The notes beneath the pieces are model-generated. The model ran no database searches, had not been told where the DNA came from, and was given only the letters and a program-made list of their open reading frames with translations. Below, in pieces: positions 59,226 through 64,000 of a DNA stretch of 64,000 bases (within the stretch, counting starts at the first letter, position 1; every line of letters starts with the position of its first letter). Source of the DNA: Anaerolineaceae bacterium UBA2260 (GTDB lineage Bacteria > Chloroflexota > Anaerolineae > Anaerolineales > Anaerolineaceae); assembly GCA_002347485.1 (NCBI GenBank), contig DDXM01000003.1, forward strand, positions 13,153-77,152, in the 5' to 3' direction. Both the position numbers and the translations under genes were made by a program.

Positions 59226-59820
59226 GGTCACCTTTGGTAAAGATGATCCCTTCACGAAGATTCAGCCTATTAGGCTTTACCTGTTCAGATGTAGGAAATG
59301 GTCCCCAATGGACGCGCTCGTCTTCATATTGCGTGCGAGGCTCCTTTTCCTCCGCCGGGTAACCGATGTAGATGAGGTTCAAAGGTGTTACGCCTTCCGG
59401 TAGGTTAAGGATCTCGCTCACCTGACGCTTGAACAACGTTACTGGATGAATGCCGATCCATACCGATCCCAGCCCCAGCGCGGTTGCTGCCAGCAAAATA
59501 TTCTCTGTCGCGGCGCTGCAGTCCTGCACCCAGAACTTTTCACCGGCTTTATTCTTTTGGCGGCGGTTGCTGCCGAGCACACAAATGGCAGCGGGCGCGT
59601 TCATCTTCGCAAACATCAAAGTATTGCGAAAGCGGTCCATCACCTCTTCGTCAGTGATGACCACAAATTCCCAGGGCTGGGCGTTCATCGCGGTCGGCGC
59701 AGCCATTGCCGCCTCAAGCAATAGGATCAGTTTCTCCTTTTCGACCGATTGCTCGGTAAATTTGCGGATACTGCGGCGCTTGAGGATCACATCCATGAAA
59801 TCACTCATCATCATCTCCAT
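59212..59820 (-). CDS. Nitroreductase-family FMN oxidoreductase
   Basis: 202 residues. FMN-binding motif RRSIRKF, then AAPTAMNAQPWEFVVITDEE and, later, ALGLGSVWIGIHPV and IYIGYPAEE. The family reduces nitro groups, flavins or other small molecules with NAD(P)H and FMN. A QDCSAATENILLAATA stretch supports this. GGAG/ATG are closely spaced at its start, with two further ATGs just downstream. The role in the cell is unknown. Confidence 0.88.
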   Translation of the reverse strand: MEMMMSDFMDVILKRRSIRKFTEQSVEKEKLILLLEAAMAAPTAMNAQPWEFVVITDEEVMDRFRNTLMFAKMNAPAAICVLGSNRRQKNKAGEKFWVQDCSAATENILLAATALGLGSVWIGIHPVTLFKRQVSEILNLPEGVTPLNLIYIGYPAEEKEPRTQYEDERVHWGPFPTSEQVKPNRLNLREGIIFTKGDHDDH

Positions 59821-59823
59821 TGA

Positions 59824-60204
59824 TCACGCTTGTGTTGTCGTTGCATCCCCTGATACCAGATGAACATGCAGGTGCGGAAAGGTTTGATAATTGCCGCCGT
59901 TCAGGATGAGTCGATAACCTGTATCGGTCAATCCATATTCCTGGATCAGGGATTGGGTCAGGTCAATAAATTCCCGCATCATATCGATTTCAATGTCGTT
60001 TGATTTGATCGATAACCAATCCTGTAATTGCACCTTCGGCACCACGAGAATATGCACGGGATAAGAAGAATTCGGATGATTGAAAGCGATCCAATGCGTG
60101 GTCTGGCACTGGGGTTTGATCGGCAACGCAAAGGGAGCGTTTTTCAATCCCCAATTGAAGATCTTTTGAGCGGGCTTTGAATTCATTAGCTTTCTGATTT
60201 TCAT
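59824..60204 (-). CDS. HIT-family hydrolase
   Basis: 126 residues. The histidine triad HLHVHLV is near the C-terminus, with GGNYQTFPHLHVHLVSG. Histidine-triad proteins hydrolyse or transfer nucleotide-linked substrates such as AMP-lysine or dinucleoside polyphosphates. The first 40 residues (MKIRKLMNSKPAQKIFNWGL) are more basic and longer than in common HinT, so it may be a different branch. It starts the group of - strand genes down to 57741. A perfect TATAAT lies about 50 bases upstream on the - strand. Confidence 0.85.
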   Translation of the reverse strand: MKIRKLMNSKPAQKIFNWGLKNAPFALPIKPQCQTTHWIAFNHPNSSYPVHILVVPKVQLQDWLSIKSNDIEIDMMREFIDLTQSLIQEYGLTDTGYRLILNGGNYQTFPHLHVHLVSGDATTTQA

Positions 60205-60323
60205 ATGATTGTGTGCAAGGTTCCTGCCATGATTGATAGGTAATTATAAGATTAATTAATGCCCGCCGAGAGAATGGGTTATAATTTGGATAATATTTAT
60301 CTAATTAAACTGGAGCTAACGAG

Positions 60324-60962
60324 TTGTTACACAAATTAAACCGGGATTACAGGATCGCTTTTTTTCTAAGCCTCTTCACGATCATCGCCAACCTGGTCGA
60401 GGGGTCGTTTTCAACCATTCTCGGGCAAAAGGACGGTACGCTGGCATTGTTTGGCTTCGGTCTCGATAGTTTTATCGAAGTGATCTCGGCGGTCGGAATC
60501 ACAATCATGGTGCTGCGCATCGCCAGAGAACCGGATTCTCCGCCCTCCAAATTCGAGGTCACGGCATTAAAAATCACCGGCGTTAGTTTTTATTTGCTCA
60601 CCGCGGGGCTGGTGGTGACCGCAGTGTTGAACCTGGTCACCGGTGCGGAACCTGAAACCGCCATCAGCGGGTTGATCATTTCGTTGATTTCGCTCAGCGT
60701 GATGGTCTTTCTCTATCGCGCCAAAATGAGCGTCGGCCACCGGCTTAACTCTGACCCGATCATCGCCGATGCCAACTGCACCAAGACTTGCATCTATATG
60801 TCGCTGGTGCTGCTCGGCTCCAGCCTGATCTACACCCTCACTGGCTTCGCTTTCATTGACATCATTGGAGCTCTCGGCCTGGCGTGGTTCTCTTTCAGCG
60901 AAGGGCGCGAGGCTTTCGAGAAGGCAGCAGGGAAGATGAGCTGTGACACTTGTAGTGAATAG
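60324..60962 (+). CDS. CDF-like membrane protein (cation efflux transmembrane domain only)
   Basis: 212 residues, TTG start with GGAG 8 bases ahead. Five or six helices; the second contains FGFGLDSFIEVISAVG, which corresponds to the D-x-x-x-D metal-site region of CDF zinc/cation exporters. The cytoplasmic C-terminal metal-sensing domain is absent, and the chain ends with CDTC instead. Single-domain CDF relatives occur in many bacteria. Metal specificity unknown. It is divergent from HIT, and a terminator follows at once. Confidence 0.7.
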   Translation: MLHKLNRDYRIAFFLSLFTIIANLVEGSFSTILGQKDGTLALFGFGLDSFIEVISAVGITIMVLRIAREPDSPPSKFEVTALKITGVSFYLLTAGLVVTAVLNLVTGAEPETAISGLIISLISLSVMVFLYRAKMSVGHRLNSDPIIADANCTKTCIYMSLVLLGSSLIYTLTGFAFIDIIGALGLAWFSFSEGREAFEKAAGKMSCDTCSE

Positions 60963-60967
60963 AACGA

Positions 60968-60985
60968 GCGCGGTTTATACCGCGC
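60968..60985 (+). terminator. Rho-independent terminator
   Basis: GCGCGGT / ACCGCGC stem with a 4-base loop, then CCCGTTTTT. It lies 5 bases after the CDF-like stop and also faces the convergent RIO kinase gene. Confidence 0.8.
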
Positions 60986-60995
60986 CCGTTTTTCA

Positions 60996-62003
60996 TTATT
61001 GCTGGTTCCAGGCGCGGCGGTCCTCTTCCTTCTCTGGGTCCAGGTACGCCGGGTCGATCTGAGGGTTTATCCTGCGACCCCTGGCAAGCCACATGCTTTT
61101 CGCCAACCTGACCGGGTCAGCCTCAACACCCTGTGTGGCGAAATACGCGCACACCTTCTCCACATCACGCGCAAAGATGCGATACGCGTTGCGGTTTTCG
61201 TCCGGATGGATCGCCTGCGGAAAATCGATCAGCTTGATCCCGCCTTCCCAGTAGAGAATGTTATACGCTGACAGGTCCGCGTGGATGCGGTTGAAGCTCA
61301 GCATCAGCTCAATGTTGAACACCACCCGGTTGAAGAGTTGGTGAGCTTCGCCGGAACCCAATGTGACGGTATTGAGCGTGGGCGCTGAAATATTCTCGTC
61401 TCCGATGAAATCCATCAGGATGGCGTTCTCAGAGCTGGCGTAGGGGCGCGGCAGGTCAACTCCCGCGTCGGCAAGCAGTTGCATGGTGTGAAACTCGTGC
61501 CCGATCCACGAGGCGTGCAGCAACTCACGACCGTACGAGGTGCGCTTGCGCATCGCGTGCAGCGAACGGTCATCATGAATGACCCGGCCGGAGGTATCCA
61601 GTTGGTCACGCCCCTCGCGGTAAAGGTGGTCGTTCTTTAGATTACGGAAGCGCCGCGGTCGGTAGACCTTGGCTGCGATCCAACGCGGGCTTGAACCCAC
61701 TGGTCGTGAGCACAGGTATATGCTGGCTTCCTTGCCGCCGCGCACCATCTTGAGGATGTCTTCTATCCAATCCTCCTGATAGAACTGGTGTATCGAGGAC
61801 ATCAGCCATTGCTTTTCATGTCGCGAGGCGTTGTACGTGTAGGTGTATCCGGACTCTTCGGCGTTTCCCTGAGCTTCCGCCAGGATTGGCGCAGGCTTTT
61901 TTGAATTTAGGCGATACTCCTTTTTTCGCGATCCGAAGAAACGAGTTCCATTTTCTCCAAAATCCTCAAATTCATCCGGCTCTTGAAATTGGTTAAGATT
62001 CAT
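60996..62003 (-). CDS. RIO1-family protein kinase
   Basis: 335 residues from ATG at 62003; the site AAGGA is close (about 4 bases). Kinase motifs: GGKEASIYLC nucleotide loop, AAKVYR with Lys112, HADLSAYNILY with catalytic Asp243, and IKLIDFPQAIHP with the metal Asp. These are the RIO-specific variants of the protein-kinase fold. The first 70 residues are acidic and probably disordered. RIO1 in archaea and eukaryotes acts in small-subunit ribosome maturation; bacterial members are uncommon and uncharacterised. It is preceded by a leader peptide and a hairpin that looks like an attenuator. Confidence 0.88.
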   Translation of the reverse strand: MNLNQFQEPDEFEDFGENGTRFFGSRKKEYRLNSKKPAPILAEAQGNAEESGYTYTYNASRHEKQWLMSSIHQFYQEDWIEDILKMVRGGKEASIYLCSRPVGSSPRWIAAKVYRPRRFRNLKNDHLYREGRDQLDTSGRVIHDDRSLHAMRKRTSYGRELLHASWIGHEFHTMQLLADAGVDLPRPYASSENAILMDFIGDENISAPTLNTVTLGSGEAHQLFNRVVFNIELMLSFNRIHADLSAYNILYWEGGIKLIDFPQAIHPDENRNAYRIFARDVEKVCAYFATQGVEADPVRLAKSMWLARGRRINPQIDPAYLDPEKEEDRRAWNQQ

Positions 62004-62052
62004 TGTTCCTTCTTGGTATATTGACAATTGATCCTGCCCGGTTAAAACAAAA

Positions 62053-62079
62053 AGCCACAGATGCGGCGCACCTGTGGCT
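62053..62079 (-). terminator. Attenuator-like hairpin in the RIO kinase leader
   Basis: AGCCACAG / CTGTGGCT stem with an 11-base loop, followed on the - strand by TTTTTG and TTTT. It lies 50 bases upstream of the RIO start and 17 bases after the end of a leader ORF. No - strand gene precedes it, so it can only act on the RIO transcript. Confidence 0.7.
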
Positions 62080-62095
62080 GGAACGGTTGCAGGAA

Positions 62096-62161
62096 TTAAA
62101 GCCGGTTCTCCCCAGGAGGCGCGCAAAGATTAAGCTGGGATTCACTCTTGATCATTCTCAT
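62096..62161 (-). CDS. Predicted leader peptide (21 codons)
   Basis: ATG at 62161 with a perfect AAAGGAGG 8 bases ahead opens a 21-codon frame reading MRMIKSESQLNLCAPPGENR then L and stop. The Ala-Pro-Pro-Gly stretch (residues 14-17) is a PPG-type arrest motif. It ends 17 bases ahead of the attenuator hairpin. Promoter, leader and hairpin are in the right order for translation-dependent attenuation. Too short to confirm by homology. Confidence 0.55.
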   Translation of the reverse strand: MRMIKSESQLNLCAPPGENRL

Positions 62162-62196
62162 CTTTTTGTCCTCCTTTCGGTAATTGAATATCTCAA

Positions 62197-62225
62197 AGTC
62201 TACCTATATCCACCATTTTCGTCAA
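62197..62225 (-). promoter_or_regulatory. Promoter of the RIO kinase transcript
   Basis: On the - strand TTGACG (62225-62220), 17 bases, TAGACT (62202-62197). Transcription would start near 62190, 13 bases before the leader's ribosome site. Confidence 0.7.
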
Positions 62226-62259
62226 GGCGTCAGTGGGGGTCAGGCGTCAATGGGGGTCA
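62226..62259. repeat. 17-base tandem repeat, two copies
   Basis: GGCGTCAGTGGGGGTCA followed directly by GGCGTCAATGGGGGTCA, differing at one base. It lies just upstream of the RIO -35 box and 70-100 bases before the divergent MFS start, a good place for a regulator. It could be a relic of a mobile palindrome. Confidence 0.7.
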
Positions 62260-62325
62260 GGATGCCGCGCTGACAGGTTTCGTTCTGACTCGATGGAATA
62301 TAATATACTCAATATCCGTCGATCA

Positions 62326-63552
62326 ATGGCTCAATTCAACCTGTCACAAACCTTCGCGTCACTCAAACATCCCAACTTCCGTTTATGGTTCAGCGGGCAG
62401 GTGGTCTCTTTGATCGGCACCTGGATGCAAGCTACCGCGCAAGGATACCTGGTCTATGAACTGACTGCCTCGCCGGTTATGTTGGGTGTCGTTGGGTTTG
62501 CCAATGGCATCCCAGTGTGGCTCTTCTCGTTATACGCGGGCATCATCGCGGACAAGATCTCGCGTCGTAAACTGATTATGATCACCCAGGGCTCAATGAT
62601 GGTGCTGGCGTTCGTTTTAGCTGCCTTGACATTCACTGGCGTGATCCAAGCCTGGCATGTCGTCATCATGGCGCTGTTATTGGGCACCGCCAACGCCTTT
62701 GACGCGCCGGCTCGCCAATCCTTCGTGGTGGAATTGGTTCCCAGGGAGGACCTGACCAACGCCATCGCCCTCAATAGTACAGTTTTCAACCTGGGCACGA
62801 TCATCGGTCCCACGGTCGCCGGGCTGGTTTACGCCTGGCTTGGTCCGGCGTGGTGCTTCACCATCAACGGCATTTCCTTCGTTGCCGTGCTGATCGCCCT
62901 ATCCCTGATGCGCCTGGCTCATCGACCGCCTGCAGCCGTTGAAGAAGGCAGCGTACGAAGCAGGATTACGGTCGGGGTTAAATACGCCTTCGCTGATCAA
63001 AACATCCGTGTGCTGATGATCATGCTCGCCACCACCGCCATGTTCGGTTTCGGTTTATTGAGCCTGATGCCAGCCTGGGCAACGCACGTGCTTGGCGGAG
63101 ACGTGCGCACGAACGGCTTGCTCCTGTCTGCCCGCGGCTTGGGGTCTCTTATCGCCGCGCTCATGATCGCGTCGATCGGCGGTCGGATCGTGCGCGGCAA
63201 ACTGTGGACGCTTGGCGGCCTGGTGCTGCCGGTCGCGTTGATCACTTTATCGCTCTTCCGCGTCCTGCCTGTGTCGCTTTTGGTGCTCGTGGTGATAGGC
63301 TGGAGCCTGATGGCGGTGGTAAACCTCACCAACGCCCTCGTGCAGACACATATCCCAGATGAACTACGCGGTAGGGTGATGGCAGTTTATATCCTGCTCT
63401 TCCAGGGTTCATCTCCCATCGGCTCCTTGATCGCCGGCTGGCTCGCAGAGGCCACCAGCGAAGCGATTACGGTGTTCACCTTCGCATGCGTTATCATGAT
63501 CGTAGCGGTGACGATACAGCTCAAACAGCCTTCCATTCGCAGGTACAATTAA
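62326..63552 (+). CDS. MFS transporter, enterobactin/drug-exporter-like (EntS type)
   Basis: 408 residues from ATG at 62326; the in-frame extension to 62233 crosses the tandem repeat and is unlikely. Twelve helices. Motif A: YAGIIADKISRRKLIMIT. N-terminal FRLWFSGQVVSLIGTWMQAT is typical of the MFS_3/EntS-like group, as is DELRGRVMAVYILLFQGSSP. No ribosome site is seen, but TATAAT at 62299-62304 lies upstream. The repeat and the RIO promoter lie divergently. Substrate unknown; export of a small molecule is likely. Confidence 0.88.
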   Translation: MAQFNLSQTFASLKHPNFRLWFSGQVVSLIGTWMQATAQGYLVYELTASPVMLGVVGFANGIPVWLFSLYAGIIADKISRRKLIMITQGSMMVLAFVLAALTFTGVIQAWHVVIMALLLGTANAFDAPARQSFVVELVPREDLTNAIALNSTVFNLGTIIGPTVAGLVYAWLGPAWCFTINGISFVAVLIALSLMRLAHRPPAAVEEGSVRSRITVGVKYAFADQNIRVLMIMLATTAMFGFGLLSLMPAWATHVLGGDVRTNGLLLSARGLGSLIAALMIASIGGRIVRGKLWTLGGLVLPVALITLSLFRVLPVSLLVLVVIGWSLMAVVNLTNALVQTHIPDELRGRVMAVYILLFQGSSPIGSLIAGWLAEATSEAITVFTFACVIMIVAVTIQLKQPSIRRYN

Positions 63553-63631
63553 ATCCACCTGGCTCGCATCATTTCCATCATAGAAGTAATACGCGGTTAA
63601 AGTTTCTTATACATCTTTGAGATTCGTCAAC

Positions 63632-63653
63632 TATAATTAGACAATTATTGTCT
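63632..63653 (+). promoter_or_regulatory. -10 box with a palindromic operator ahead of msrP
   Basis: TATAAT (63632-63637) is followed one base later by AGACAAT-T-ATTGTCT, a perfect 15-base palindrome at 63639-63653. It covers the expected transcription start, so a dimeric repressor bound here would block initiation. The -35 is weak. Confidence 0.55.
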
Positions 63654-63677
63654 GATTCGTTGAGATTGGAGATAGGC

Positions 63678-64000
63678 ATGAAATACACCGATCAAAGCAT
63701 TGACCGTATCACCCCCGAAAAAATCTTTTACTCCCGGCGGAAATTCCTGAAACTGGCAGCAATGTTTGGCACCGCTTACGCCCTGGCAGCCTGTGGTATA
63801 CAGGAAGATACACTCTCCCCGCCAGAGACGGCTGGACCTCTGCCTACCATGTCGACCAGCATGGCACCTGAAGTCCGGCCATTCACGCCTGAAGACAAGA
63901 TCATCAGTTTTACGAACTTCTACGAGTTTTCGGTTGATAAAAACGAACCGGCGAAGCTGGCGCAAAGCCTGCAAACTTCGCCCTGGCCGATCGAGGTCGG
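63678..64000 (+). CDS. msrP: MsrP/YedY-like methionine sulfoxide reductase, molybdopterin subunit (3' end cut off)
   Basis: The first 107 residues are in the window. N-terminus: SRRKFLKLAAMFGTAYALAACG, a twin-arginine signal with a lipobox-like LAAC at its end. Then SFTNFYEFSVDKNEPAKLAQ and TSPWPIEV, the MsrP/YedY start that holds the Asn-Phe-Tyr-Glu-Phe contact to the molybdopterin. The enzyme repairs oxidised methionines in exported proteins using quinol electrons. GGAG is 6 bases before ATG. The catalytic Cys lies beyond the window. Possible heme partner MsrQ cannot be seen. Confidence 0.88.
   Translation, partial: MKYTDQSIDRITPEKIFYSRRKFLKLAAMFGTAYALAACGIQEDTLSPPETAGPLPTMSTSMAPEVRPFTPEDKIISFTNFYEFSVDKNEPAKLAQSLQTSPWPIEV

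Noticed and set aside
62226..62259. Possible CRISPR array
   Set aside because: Only two directly adjacent units with no spacer between them and no cas gene in the window.
1..64000. tRNA, rRNA or other structured RNA genes
   Set aside because: I looked for cloverleaf and conserved rRNA segments by eye and found none; a tRNAscan or Rfam run would be decisive.

Overview
The window looks like a chromosomal segment of an uncultured or environmental bacterium with moderately high GC. My best guess is Chloroflexota, Anaerolineae-like. The reasons are the DnaB, DnaD and DnaI-type primosome cluster, a PATAN (DUF4388)/small-GTPase pair, LGFP-like secreted proteins, TadE/TadG pilins, a RIO-type kinase, and no lipid A or outer-membrane genes in view. 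This is inference from gene content; no marker RNA gene is present. GTG and TTG starts are common, and several genes carry a -10 box only 6-7 bases before the start codon, which suggests leaderless mRNAs.

Region 1 (1-16949, all + strand) is a surface-glycan locus. It holds a nonulosonic (sialic-like) acid activation module: an SDR, a CMP-sugar synthetase fused to a HAD phosphatase, and a NeuB synthase lacking the SAF domain. With it are a second cytidylyltransferase, a MoaD/ThiS-like small protein, a D-2-hydroxyacid dehydrogenase/SDR pair, an MptE/Maf-like GNGPSL protein that may transfer the nonulosonate, four GT2 enzymes, an internally deleted GT4, a capsule-type transferase and two multi-pass GT-C enzymes. 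A hairpin terminator closes it against the convergent kbl gene.

Region 2 (17-34 kb) is mixed housekeeping and signalling: Kbl, a motor-less XPB/Ssl2-N-like protein, a PATAN/GTPase/V4R-like module, a DEDDh exonuclease, an unknown 443-aa protein, TolB-like and small lipoproteins, a 2H phosphoesterase, a DUF1232 protein, a receiver-like protein fused to what looks like a catalytically dead IS200/TnpA domain, DNA polymerase I and a large TPR protein.

Region 3 (34-46 kb) holds an LGFP-like secreted protein, two paralogous MFS exporters, MscL with a zinc ribbon, the dnaB-dnaD-tandem helicase-loader operon, a DUF151 nuclease-like protein, a degenerate response regulator and a TadE-TadE-TadG cluster.

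Region 4 (46-64 kb) is mostly - strand: DUF92, a PH-like membrane protein, a sugar aminotransferase, ProS, a CAAX protease, bactofilin, then the most unusual locus. That locus encodes E1-alpha and E1-beta subunits of a 2-oxoacid dehydrogenase next to a hybrid 'E2' in which lipoyl and E3-binding-like segments are fused to a NeuD/PglD left-handed beta-helix sugar acyltransferase. After it come an alkyladenine glycosylase, a sugar epimerase, adenosine deaminase, GNAT/nitroreductase/HIT genes, a CDF-like protein, a RIO kinase with an apparent leader peptide and attenuator, an MFS transporter and the start of MsrP.

The glycan genes at both ends probably serve a common cell-surface polymer or glycoprotein: activated nonulosonate and other nucleotide sugars are made in region 1, and region 4 supplies amino sugars (aminotransferase, epimerase) and perhaps acyl groups delivered from lipoyl-lysine rather than from CoA.
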